The notes below the pieces were generated by a model. The model saw nothing but the letters and a program-made list of their open reading frames with translations, was not told the origin of the DNA and did no database searches. DNA of 64,000 nucleotides from Populus alba (Eukaryota; Streptophyta; Magnoliopsida; Malpighiales; Salicaceae). The stretch spans positions 13,045,965 to 13,109,964 of the forward strand of contig NC_133292.1 in NCBI RefSeq assembly GCF_005239225.2. Reading direction: 5' to 3'. The stretch's first letter is position 1. The number at the start of each line of letters is the position of its first letter. The position numbers and the translations under genes were made by a program. Positions 1 through 11,181 of the stretch are shown piece after piece.

Positions 1-384
1 TTACAAATTTGTTTGAGTTGATTTTCTTATTCTTTTTTCCAAGCATTTTGAGTATATATTATACAATGTTGATTTATGTTAATTTAATTATTTTATAATT
101 TTATAAAATGAATTTTTTTTAAAATGTTTTTTAAATAATTACCGACGGATTTACCGACGGAAAATTTCCGTCGGTAAATCCGTTGGTAAATCCATCGGTA
201 ATAAAAAAAAATTTACCGACGCGTCTGTTCCGCCAATAAATCCGTCGGTAATATTATTACCGACGAGAGATTCACCGACGAAAATTTTCCGTCGGTGATT
301 TAGTCGGTAAATTAATTACCGATGGAATATGTGTCTTATGCCGACGGAAAAATTCTGTCAGTAAAACTGTTAAATCTTGTAGTG
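1..384. mobile_element. End of a CACTA (En/Spm)-type DNA transposon
   Basis: The segment is built from repeated CCGACGGA / TCCGTCGG units in both orientations, typical of subterminal repeats of plant CACTA elements. It ends at 372-384 in a sequence whose reverse complement is CACTACAAGATTT, the hallmark CACTA terminus. The three bases after it (TTT) would be one copy of the 3-bp target duplication; the other copy lies outside the window. No transposase coding is visible in this part, so it is either a non-autonomous copy or the edge of a larger one. Confidence 0.75.
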
Positions 385-1514
385 TTTGTCTAGGAGGACT
401 TCATCAAGAGGGAGGGAGGGAGGGAGGCATGCATGCATGAGCATGAGGTCCCTAGCTAGCTCCAAGATGTCCATGTCTCATGATGAATGCCATGTCTGTG
501 AAGTGATCATTCATCCAAAGGAAAAACACAGGCAGCAGCAGCAGTTGATCAGAACCAGAGAGATACGGGTTTGATTTCTCTTTGGATCTATCTAACTTTG
601 AATTGTACTCATGGCATGGCATCTCATGCATGGATATATATCGTCAAGAGGTCATCGTCCTCTCTCGCATGCACTTCTGAGTCCATATTCGCCGCCCGGC
701 ACTTCCCACCTTCTACCTTTGCGTTTATATATAGCCATTATATATACGCCTTCTCTCTTTCTTTCTCTTATGATTCAATTAAAAAATCCCAGTCATTAAT
801 TAAACCTTCAAGTATATGTGAAAATACACATAATTAATTAATACATCAACGTCACTCAACAATTCTTATGTGGACTGAAATCATTTTGTGATGGGTTTTG
901 GGCCCCGAAGTGTCCGGTGAGAAGGGAAATCAGCTTGCTGGCTTCCTTGTGCAGAAAGAATTATAAATAAAGAGGGTAATATATTGCTTGAACAAGAAAT
1001 TCATTGAACAACAATAACACGTACTTCCTTACAATAGAAGCTTCAAGAGTATAAATAATTAAATAAATAAATAAATAAAAATACTCATATACAACAGTAG
1101 AGTACAACATGGCTTAACGAAGTAAGTAGCAAGAACAATCTTTGGCTGGCAATGAGCAATCGGAACTGGCGGCTCCTTAATCTTGAAAGATACGTTGATT
1201 CATTCCTCTTCCTTGCCAATGAATTTGATTATGAATGAATCGATCTCTCTAAACCAATATCACTTATATCAATACCAGAAATATTATACTCTTCTAGGTA
1301 TGTAATTACTTACAGCCACCAGTAACTCTCATGCACAAGCATTGACAAGAAAGAAAGAAAAGAAACATACAAAAAAGAATCCTATTTCTTGATCTGAATC
1401 TTGAATTCTTCAATTCTGATCTTATTGAACAAATTATCCAAGGCTTGATCAGCTTCCTTTGAACACCTCCAAATGTTGAAGATCGCATCAAGAATCTTGG
1501 AGGAACTGAAGGAA
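385..1514. other. Intergenic, no gene seen
   Basis: The stretch holds a GGGA-rich and GCATGCAT-rich patch near 408-440, TATA-like runs near 725-745 and an AAATA run near 1060-1078. Short open frames here show no domain or codon pattern that I recognise. The part next to 1514 is probably the 3' untranslated region of the minus-strand gene that follows. Confidence 0.5.
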
Positions 1515-1946
1515 TCAGATCGACCTGCAAGTTTGAGGAAGGACAGCTTTATCTCCAGACCTCGCAAGCTTTATTACCTCGGACCTGAACTTATAGAACA
1601 CATGTCCCCAGCTCCCCTTGCTATGACAACCGAGAACCCTGGTCTCTTCTTCATTCATTTCAAGATCCTGAGCAAAAACGGGCTTTCTTGAAAGGATCCA
1701 AGACCAGCCCCAGTCCCACCATTTCTTAACGGAACTGCCAGCGTATTCCCCCATGGCCGAAACAGATTTGGATCTTTGAAATGCCCATTGAGTAGCAGGG
1801 GAAGAGATGGGCTGGATCTTGAGGGAAAGAGAGGAGAGTCTTCTACGCAGACCGGCTACAGCCTGGTCTTTAGAGAAGTGAGTTTGTGAGACTGGGAGAG
1901 CAGCAGAACTGTTTCTCTTTCGAAAGCTCTGGACAATGGAGCTCAT
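1515..1946 (-). CDS. Small uncharacterised plant protein (143 aa)
   Basis: This is a single-exon frame. I chose the ATG at 1946 (MSSIVQSFRKRNSS) because the 91 codons upstream in the same frame are low-complexity (Leu/Ser runs from a CT-rich leader) and look like 5' UTR. The protein has a basic Ser-rich N-terminus with RRRLSSLSLK, then SKSVSAMGEYAGSS, a Trp-rich stretch (KKWWDWGWSWILSRK), an acidic DLEMNEEETRVLG segment and a C-terminus with FRSEVIKL and LPQTCRSI. I recall similar small plant-specific proteins without assigned function, with the Trp-rich block and the NEEE segment as the conserved core. There is no clear signal peptide or membrane span. Function unknown. Confidence 0.7.
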   Translation of the reverse strand: MSSIVQSFRKRNSSAALPVSQTHFSKDQAVAGLRRRLSSLSLKIQPISSPATQWAFQRSKSVSAMGEYAGSSVKKWWDWGWSWILSRKPVFAQDLEMNEEETRVLGCHSKGSWGHVFYKFRSEVIKLARSGDKAVLPQTCRSI

Positions 1947-2091
1947 TGTTATTAATATCAGGAGGAGAAGGAGAAGAGAATTAATTAAAGAGTTGGGATA
2001 GCAGTAGAGGTGGCCAGTGGTGATGGCGGGCGCGCGTGTGGGTGAAGGAACGAGGGGGATTAGGTAGAAAGAGTAGAGAGCACAGGAGGAG

Positions 2092-2118
2092 AGGGAGAGG
2101 GAGAGGGAGAGGGAGAGA
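2092..2118. repeat. GGGAGA microsatellite in the leader of the 143-aa gene
   Basis: Tandem GGGAGA units on the plus strand read as a CT-rich tract on the coding strand, upstream of the ATG at 1946. CT-rich leaders are common in plant 5' UTRs. Confidence 0.7.
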
Positions 2119-2914
2119 TTACAAGTGTTAACAGCTAGAGCACAGGCTGGTTTATTCGCAGAATCGAGGGAAGGATGGGTGGATGCTGACAGGGCAATGG
2201 GCTGCATGGTGGGGTCCATTTAAATGAATGGTTCTCCCTTCTTGCACACATGGTTTTCGTTGTTTCTAGGAGAGCTGTTTGTCCTTGCTGCCTTCCTGCC
2301 TTGTGAGGAATGCTACCTTAACTCCTTGAGTGATTTTTATACTAAACTAAAAGGATAATTAATTGAGATGACACCTGCTATTAAAAAGATTAAGAATCCC
2401 AATAATAGAACATAAGATAATAATTATAAACATATATATAATAAAATTAAATGATTGATGAAACACCATTTATATAATGCCATGTATATCACTTCATATG
2501 GAATCCTTCAAATATCTTTATCATTGTCCAATTATATAAAAACAAACAAAAAAACAAGCATAATCAATCTTTCTTCTCAGCTCTATCCTCCCATTTTATT
2601 TGTTGGAAAATACGATGTTACAGAAACTTTCAATGAATAACCTCTTTGTAAGAAAAAATAAAATACAAGGATCAAGAGTAGAGGAGGAGAGCTGTGCCTA
2701 GTTTGTTTTTTTTTTTTTTTAAATTGTTTTGATGTTCTAATGTTAAAAAGGTGAGAATGCTGACACTGATTTGAAAATTATTCCAAATACTTCACAAGGA
2801 AGTAAGAATTGAAAACCAAAGCTATATATAACACCCCCACTCCCTCCCTAATCTTCACCCATCTCTTCCTCTCAGTTCTCGTCTCTCATTTTACTATCAT
2901 ATTTCTCTATCTCT

Positions 2915-4179
2915 ATGCATCTCTCAGTCGTAAAGATTTATTTTCTCACCTTCTTGGTTTCGTATGTTCGGTTCTAGCCCGTGATTTTTCAATTGTGGGT
3001 TACTCACCAGAACACTTGACTTCTGTTTATAAACTAGCTGAGCTATTTGAATTGTGGGTTTCTAGACATGGAAAGGCTTCCGATAGTCTCGATGAGAGGC
3101 TGCATGGGTTCGAGGTGTTCAGAGTCAACTTGAAGCACATTGACCACAGAACACAAGGAGATTACTAGCTACTGGCTTGGGTTGAATGAGCTTGCAGACC
3201 TGAGCCATGAGGAGTTCAAGAGCAAGTACTTTGGATTCCTAGGAAGAAAAGCTCTTAAGACTTCAGTTACAGAGATGTCGTGGACTCGCCCAAATCTGTT
3301 GACTGGAGAAAGTAAGGACATGTTACTCCTGTGAAGAGCCTAGGTTCCTTTGACAGTTGTTGGGCATTCTCAACAGTTGCAGCTGTTGAAAGCATAAACC
3401 AGATTGTCACAGGAAATCTAAATTCTTTGTCTGAGCAGCAGCTGGTCGATTGCGACACAAGTTTTAATAATGGCTGCAATGGAGGCCTCATGGATTATGC
3501 TTCTGAGTTCATAGTCAGCAATGGTGGACTCCACAAAGAGGAAGACTACCCATATCTCATGGAGGAAGGCACTTGTGACGTAAAGAAGGTAGATGCTGAA
3601 GAGTAACTAATAATGCATTCAATTGTTGAATACGACGGATAGAATTTGTCTAATACCTATTTGGTTGTTGTCTTCAGGAAGAAATGGAGGCGGTAACTAT
3701 TACTGGTTACAATGATGTGCCACAAGATGACGAGCAAAGCCTCTTATGGGCACTAGCTCACCAGCCTCTCGGTGTTGCTATGGAGGCTTCTGGTAGAGAC
3801 TCCCCATTCTATATCGGGGTCAGAATGTTGAATATGCTCTTACATCTATAATATACCTGCTTCTCTATCACGGAGAAGCATTAGACGGGGGCTCATTATG
3901 TGTGGCTTTTGGTTTTTGCAGGGGGTGTTCTGCGGATCTTGTGGAGCAAGTCTGGGTCATGGAGCACGAGCACCAGCAGCGGTTGGATACGGTTCATCAA
4001 AGGGGATAGATTATGTCATTGTGAATAATTCCTGGGGACCCAAGTGCGGTGAAAGAGGCTACATAAGGATGAAGAGAAACACAGGCAAACCTGAAGGGCT
4101 ATGTGGGATCAACAAAATGGCTTCATATCCCACTAAAGAGAAGCACATCAATATGTTTTGTGCTTCTTTATTGATTTAA
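2915..4179 (+). pseudogene. Xylem-type papain-like cysteine protease (XCP) pseudogene
   Basis: The sequence retains most of an XCP1/XCP2-like protease: a signal-peptide remnant ending in VLARDF, the DFSIVGYSPEHLTS start of the propeptide, the ERFNIN-type prodomain, [13 protein letters not shown] with the catalytic Cys, [12 protein letters not shown], a His in LGHGA, NNSWGPKCGERGY with the catalytic Asn, and GLCGINKMASYPTK. It is broken. The ATG at 2915 is out of frame with the rest, there is a frameshift near 3145-3165, an in-frame TAA follows SVDWRK near 3312, and the third exon (3679 on) carries a further disruption. NQGSC before the active site has become SLGSF. A TATA box (CTATATATAAC, about 2820-2830) survives upstream. 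In vascular plants XCPs act in vacuolar autolysis of tracheary elements; this copy should not make a full enzyme. Confidence 0.85.
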
Positions 4180-4296
4180 AAAACTGAATTCTATAGTTCA
4201 TGGATATGTTCTAGGCGATGAGGCCTAAAATACATGTATATTGAACGGTTTGACCTGGAATAAATTGGGTTAGTATTACAGATAAGAATCAAAATT

Positions 4297-7200
4297 TTAA
4301 CTCACGACTTCATTGTACTTGAAAACACAATCATAAAGCCGTCCCCCAAGGAACTGAGCAACCTCAGGATGTTTCACCTGTTTAAAAAGAAAACAAAAAT
4401 TGGTTACAAGTTTGGCGAGACTATATAAAACAACGCACATGAATTGAAATCCTCAAAACTAAACAAATTCTATTCAAATAATTACCATCCCAATCTTGAG
4501 AGAGTCGCATTTAAACTGAGCATAAAGATTTGTCTCTATCCCACGGCCCTGCCAAAAGCAGTAAAGGTTATAAGTGCACACATTGGAGAATCATGCATTT
4601 CTTCAAGCTATTGAATTCACTTATAACAATGAATTAGAATATGCTAGCCCAGCTCCTTAATGTGGCTATCTTTTCTTTCCATTGTTCTTGGTTAGTCAAA
4701 AGATCCAACAACACCCAAAACATGTCCCGCCTTTGTCATTCCTAGACTAGAAACAAAAATCAAACTCCATTTTTATCCATTTTTAGCACACTATTTTTTT
4801 CCTTTTGACCTAGAACAATCAATGAAAGCCAGACATGCATAAAATAAAGTCACTATAGCTAATCATACATCTATATCCAGTTGGCCATTTTCAATCGTTT
4901 CTTTAAACACTAACTTTATTTTAGAAAGAACTTACCATTCCTTCCAATACTACTAGGTCTGCATCACTTGCTAGATAGGCTAGCACTTGGGATACTCTTG
5001 TAAGATCAATAACCTGCAAGGAGTGGAAAAGTAAAAGGGCTATTGCTATACAGCCGAGAGTGCCCTTCAGAAAAAGACAGACAACCATTCAACATGAAAT
5101 ACAAGTAAATAATGTAACACTTAAATTCTTACCGGCAAATCATTTCCAGAATTGGCTATCAAAAGATTTGACGTGTTGACACCCATAAGTTGTCCATTTT
5201 CATCCTTCAACTGGAAAATCAGATCTTAAGTCAGACACAACCAAGAATCAAGCAGTATCATAGTTCTACAAGTTCTTTCTATCACCTTTGCTATAATCTC
5301 TATCAGTTCAGTGTAAGTGACATCATTGATGGAAGGCATGTCATTGGCAGCCAACACAACCTGCAGATAGAGAGAGCCCAAATATGCTCAGGAAGAAAGC
5401 ATTTAAACAGTAGTTATTATAGCATCTTGTATAAATGCTTTAAAACTAAAAAAAATATTTCCAGGACCCATCATGAAATTTGAGCACAACTTAATTAAAT
5501 GAAAAGCACCTCAACTTTGAAGACCAGTATAAAAATATGAAAAGAAGAGTGCTCAAAACCACAGGATCAGTTTCAAAATCAAAATACTATTGGTCAGTGT
5601 TTCGTACATATTGAATACCAACAGTCTACTGACAAACTAGTTATCAAGCTAAACTGACGCCTTCAACTGATTCTTTACAAAGTGAAAGTGAACAACCTGA
5701 CTTCATATTTGAAGCAAACTGTTGGGCTTGTGATATAAAAAATAAATGTGTCACAGATTGTAATTCAAATGTAAATGAAACCTGAGTTCCATGCCGCAGT
5801 AGCTCTCTTGCAAAGGGCAAAATACCCAAAATTATATCTGCACCGGAATTATCAACAAAGATGACAACCTGTCATGAACAACGAGGAAGCTGGTAAGATT
5901 TTTTTTCTTTTTTCCTAGTACAAATGGAATCATCAACATCTTTTACAGATGTACTTGTAATTCACTAACACGACTGAAACCTCATGTAAAAGAATTCAGT
6001 CTTGTATTTCACCTTTTTCCATGATTTCTTGCTCCATTTCACTTTAAAGGCGTCCAAGTCATCAATGACCCAGGGTCGAGGGACAAGATTTTGACAACTA
6101 GCTAAAAAGGACATTCCATCCTTTGAGAAAACCTCAGCAAGCTGCATGAAGTGGGAAAAAAAGGATAGACATCAATCAAGAAGTATTTAAATTGCACAAC
6201 CAAAACAGAATCTATATCCTCAAGAGAAGAAATAAAATTTAAGCAGAAACCAAACTGTTACAGAAACAAAACAACTGCTTTTGCTAAAAGTTAGAGAGGG
6301 TGATAATTTGAAGAAATTCCCAAAAAGCAATGGCATCAATGATAAAACAAAAAAAATGAAAGATGGTCGAGTTACGAGCATAAAACATTAATGCAACAGT
6401 AATCCAGAGGGTGATCTAAAACGAAGGGGTCATAGAAAAGGAATGCTGATGGTAAGTTCAGGGAATGAGGGGAGAAGAGCAGGACCCCAAATAGAGAGAA
6501 AGCGTGTGATCAAAATAAATAACTCTAGAATCCATGTAGTTTGGATTCAAATTCCATTCACAAACAAGTTCATAACTTGTTAAAAGATTATCTCGAATAA
6601 ACATTAACTAACCTCTGCCGAACCGAGGTCGAAGATATTCCCAGCAAATATTCCTCTGACAAGATTTTCTAGGCGCTTGGGCTCATCTTCAATAGCATCA
6701 TTAAGCTGAACTACATCCTTAAAGAGTGATATAGCCTTTGCATTCTCTTCATCCTATTGCATCACCAAAAAGGGGTGCGCTTTTCAAGTGTATAGGCAAA
6801 AGGGGATAGTATTGCAAGGAAAAACAAACGTACCCAACACACACATACACACACAAACATGGAAAGGAAAAATATCTCAATCTTTCACCATTGACAGGCG
6901 CTATAATTAACACACGGTGAACGTTTATAATTCAGCTTTATTGAAAGTAAAAGGACATGATTTGAGAGTGACTGACCTTGACTTTCTTGAATATGTCTAT
7001 AAATCCCAACTCTCTAAGGATTATCTCCCGCAGTCTGCAGAGAAGCTACCAGGGAGAGAGAGAGAGCAATTGATAACTTAAAAGAGGGGGGGGGGTAATG
7101 TAGAGAAGAAGAGAAGAGGAAGGTCAGGGAAGTTACAACGCAATCGGGAGGGCCACCATGGCTTTCCGGGTCTTTCTTAAAGTCCTCCAGTACATCACCA

Positions 7201-7426
7201 TATCTTATTTAAAAAAAAAAAAAACCCTCATATCAGTAAACAATAAATAAATAAAATGGAATAGATACATAATTAATAAGAAGAAATAGTGCCAAAAAAG
7301 GGTACCTCTGAGCGAATTTTTCAGCTCTGACAGGGGCATCAGGAACAGTAGGATCACTTTCAGCACGCTTCCTGCACCCAAAAAAACAAAATAATAGTTG
7401 AGTAAAAAACAAATAATAATAGTAAT

Positions 7427-7461
<35 letters not shown>

Positions 7462-7669
7462 CGATTGCGATTGAATTGAATAGAAAAGAAAAGAATTACT
7501 TGAAGGAGGGAATGGAATTGAGAAAGAGGTCAATCCATTGGAGCTCGGTAGGGGTTGGTTTCTTAGGATTGTCTGAGGGGAAGCGGTAAGGAATGGTGCA
7601 AGCTCTGTAATTGGATTCGATCGGCGTCAACAGCAACGGGAAGGCTACCATCTCCGATTCGCTCTCCAT
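4297..7669 (-). CDS. DUF89 damage-control metal-dependent phosphatase (At2g17340-like)
   Basis: Twelve exons can be joined in frame: 7669-7500, 7371-7306, 7203-7140, 7045-6977, 6753-6613, 6141-6013, 5868-5782, 5360-5286, 5210-5133, 5013-4936, 4548-4486 and 4377-4297, giving 366 residues, close to the Arabidopsis homologue. Key stretches are MESESEMVAFPLLLTPIES, GGPPDC, NLVRGIFAGNIFDLGSA, NLVPRPWVIDDLD, VDNSGADIILGILPFARELL (metal/phosphate site), LLIANSGNDLPVIDL, DADLVVLEGMGRG and the C-terminal GGRLYDCVFKYNEVVS. The family comprises metal-dependent phosphatases thought to remove damaged or surplus phosphometabolites. The plant stand-alone form is related to the phosphatase domain fused to pantothenate kinase, so phosphopantetheine-type substrates are plausible. 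No targeting peptide is seen, so it is probably cytosolic. The donor after 7140 (GTTGTA) is weak. Confidence 0.9.
7428..7461. repeat. Compound (TA)n(GA)n microsatellite
   Basis: An alternating TA run followed by a GA run lies inside the first intron of the DUF89 gene. Confidence 0.85.
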
Positions 7670-8439
7670 CGATCTTTCCCCTCTACTCAGCCTGATGATA
7701 CAGTTGATACGTGTGCAAAATGTAGGTGGATGATAGATAGGTTTGGGCGAAAGAAACCCACTTTGGTCACTTGATAGATATCTTTCCTCTTTGTACTCGA
7801 AAATGGTTAAAACTAAACTCTTTACCCCAACGCTGATTCGAATATTGTCGACACCTTTATGATGATTTAAAAGTGTTTTTAAAAAAGTTTATTTTTTTTT
7901 TAATTAAAAATATATTTTTTTTTTTAAATTAGTATATTTTTTATATTTTTAAATTATTTTGTTTTAACTGATTTTAAAAATAATTTAAAAAAAATATTAT
8001 TAATATATTTTTTTAAGTAAAAAATATTTTAAAAAAATAATTATAATTATATTTTCAAACAAGTTTTAGTATAAAGAAAGAGAAAGGTGAAGGAGAAATA
8101 AGAACTTGCACGTTTTTTAAGGTCAATAATTTTAGGCGAATTAAAAAGAAATTAAGATAATTACTGCTAGAGATTAAATGCTATCAATAACTTCACTACT
8201 GGTTTTATCGGATTTATAATAATTAATTTATTTTGAAAACAAAATGCCTAAAACCGTATTAATATTTGGTTTAAATCTTATAAGCCCTCAGGATCCACCT
8301 GGTTACTTGCAATTTTTATTATTATTTTGACCTGGAGATTATGGTCGATAAACAAGCGCGTGCATCAAGCACCATGGTCGTGTGAAAATGGATGGTTTTT
8401 GCAAGTTATTCTATTAATGTCCAAGTGTGTGTGAGTTGC
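7670..8439. other. Promoter side of the DUF89 gene and AT-rich spacer
   Basis: The part next to 7670 must hold the DUF89 promoter. From about 7860 to 8060 the sequence is very AT-rich with many T and A runs. No gene is seen. Confidence 0.5.
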
Positions 8440-8819
8440 TCATCGCATGTATTTTATGTGTTCATCGTCGTTGATCCATCCTCGTATATTTTTCTGGTGG
8501 TAGCTAGGCTGATCATTGCCAAATATTGCAGAGGGTGGAAGGTGGTCCGGTGATCTAGCTACCATCTCACTGGACAAAAACACATGGATGCTCTCAGCGA
8601 CTAAGATCACTGAAAAACCTAGGAGGTATCCTTCGAAACCCACAGTCCAAACACCATTGTTGTCTCGTGAGAGACCCACATATCCCGGTTTCCAGCACAG
8701 CTTCCATCAGTATATATTCTCACCTTGATAAAACCATATTCACTAGGCTTGTGAGAGGGCCCGTACTTTGCAAGCTTTGCTCTCATTAGACTTTCCAAAA
8801 GCCAACCTGCAATCTCCAA
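8440..8819 (-). pseudogene. Degenerate RNase H domain of a LINE-type retrotransposon
   Basis: On the minus strand a first frame carries IKVRIYTDGSCAGN and a second, shifted frame continues with SRDNNGVWTVGFEGYLLGFS and ILVAES. Together they resemble the order TDGS - RDxxGxW - GFxG - AE of the RNase H domain found in plant non-LTR retrotransposons and in related genomic RNase H-like proteins. The frame break and missing flanks indicate a fossil. Neither reverse transcriptase nor endonuclease was found next to it. Confidence 0.6.
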
Positions 8820-9214
8820 GACGCCGTGTGATTTTTCAATTAATCTGAACAGTACTTAATTCGACTCAAGTGAGCATAAAACCAATGAATCCTTTCCCCC
8901 CTCTCTCTAATATGATCAAGAGCATGTCCAGAAAGAGGAAAATCACCACTCCATCTATGTCTGTCCAGAAAGAAACCCGACCTCTAGCCATCCCCAACTT
9001 GTATACCCATCACGATTACTTGTGCCTTTCCACGCTGGAGAGGCCGAAGATTGAGAGTGGAAGTTTGCACCCCTTCACCATTTTCATTTTGTAAAACGCT
9101 TGCATGGCATGATCTCTCGCAATCAAAGAATCATCCGTTCAATTGAACAGGCAGGCAACATGACTCTCTTTTTATAAATAATAAATAAAGGCCCTTCACC
9201 TTTAACACTACTAG

Positions 9215-11181
9215 CTAGGCACATGGTGGTGGAATTTGTTCGCCAATGTACCTAGCTCTAACATTTTTACATGATGAAGTGGCTTGTTTCTCCCCTGATG
9301 ACAATTCCAAGTGAACATTCTCGAGGTATATGTTCTGGCACGGTATCTCCTTGCTACATTCCAGCGCTACTGCCACTGCAGATGATGAGGTCCCTCTTAT
9401 CTGCTTGAAATATACATCACTTAGCTTCACCTTAGATGGTTCCTGCACAAGACCAACATATTTCATTATTTAAACATTGCTGCCTTCGACTTATGCCTCT
9501 AATCCTACGTTCCAGCACTTTCAAAGCTAGCCTCAAAGAATGGAAACCATTGACTTACTGTGGAGGTGCAAGAACTGAATGGGCAATATGACTGATCAAT
9601 TATTATTGGATTGGTCACATTGTTCATCACAATGTTCTCAAATGTCATATTGGTTGCTGCGCTGCTACCTGGGGAGTTTGCCCATGTTTTTATCCTGATG
9701 CCATTCATGGTTCCTGATATGGCACAATCTCTAACAACTAGCCCACTTACATCCCCTTCGTTCTCATATCTTCCCAAGCTTCCAACACTATTAGACCAAG
9801 GAACATTTACCCTATATGTTAATCACCTGTACGAAATTAAATAGGAGGTATATGTACCACTTGAACTAGAAGAAAATTCAAGGGCACCTGATTCCATGAC
9901 CAGGTCCGCATCTGATTCTTGTGATGGTAACCTGAGAATTTCCTTGTCCAATAGAAATGCAATCATCACCAGTACCAATAAGCGATTGAGAGATATAGAC
10001 GCTAGAGCTTCGCTCCACGTGGATACCGTCAGTGTTGGGGCTGTCTGCTGGTGCAGAAATCTTGATTTTAGTACCTTTGAAGTTCTTGCATTCGACAAGA
10101 GCTATATGAAAGAACTTGCTATTCAGTGAAGTTATGCCTTGGACTACAGTCTGGTTCATTGCCACAAATTTTACATTCTGAAAACACGAGGAAAATTCAT
10201 ACATATATTCCTATTAGATTCTTTCACCATGCTAAAATGCATTTTATGCCTTAACTCGATTCTCACAGCCTAGAGATAGAATCAGGAAGTGTGATAAAGG
10301 TTAGCACATACAGTTGGAAGAAGTTTACACTTTGAGTCTTTGGTGCAGTTATTGTAAGGCCAGGCTTTGGCACCTTGGCCATCAAAGGTTCCACCTCCGG
10401 TCAAAGTTAGCCTCTCCAGCCATCCAAATTCAACCCAACCAGTTCCAGATCCATAACTAGACAACTTTGTTGTAGCCTTTAAATAACCCTGAAAGTTCAT
10501 TTCTAAGTTAGAACCATCAACCATGATTCAAGAGTTTAAAGATGATTGGAAACAGAAAGAATGAGAATAGGTTGTCCGGAAAGATGAGATCTTGCCTTCA
10601 TGTAGACAGTAAGAGACGATACATTTTTGCAAGGGCCTGCAAATTTAACAGGGCCAATCAAGTACATTCCTTTTGGTATCAGAAGTTTAACCTTTCCTGT
10701 TGCTCTACACGCCTCCTTCCATGCTGCTATGAAGGCCTGGAATCACAAAATTAATTTGTACAATTCATTCTAAAAGGAGATAAAATGCTAATTCTTTATC
10801 CTGCACTACTCTCACAAGTTTAAGCAGGTAAAGTTGAGTTGTTAAAAAGCCAAGTCTGCCAACCCAGGAAAGAAAATTGAGGCAGATGAGGAATTCCTAA
10901 CTAGCAAAAGTTTCTTTGTTTAAATTTTTGTAACTTGAGATCATATAAAGAAAACAAACCTTGCTGTCATCAGTTCTGCCATCAGCTCGAGCACCGAATC
11001 TCATGACGTCAAAGAGGAGAGAGCTGTTTCCCTTGTGGTGCGAGATTGGTCTTCTTGCTTCAACTTCAAGGCCTTGTCCATCTGCACCTGTGAAAACAGC
11101 AGCATTGAAACAAAAGAAGGACAATAACAGCAACAGCATCCAGGTACCGCTTCCATGGCTCGTCATGTTATTGCTGTACAT
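9215..11181 (-). CDS. Polygalacturonase, glycoside hydrolase family 28
   Basis: Six exons join in frame: 11181-10960, 10736-10596, 10488-10312, 10177-9888, 9787-9559 and 9442-9215, giving 428 aa (five fewer if the second ATG at 11166 is used). An N-terminal hydrophobic leader (WMLLLLLSFFCFNAAVF) predicts secretion. GH28 signature blocks are present in order: SPNTDGIHVE (about 227-235), GTGDDCISIG (about 249-257), CGPGHGISVGSLG (about 270 on) and GIRIKTW. These hold the three catalytic Asp residues, the His and the RIK substrate site. The enzyme hydrolyses homogalacturonan in pectin of the cell wall. The order and the C-terminal SCKNVRARYIGEQIPPPCA are of plant exo/endo-polygalacturonase type; sub-class is not decided. 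The second intron (10595-10489) uses a GC donor. Confidence 0.93.
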
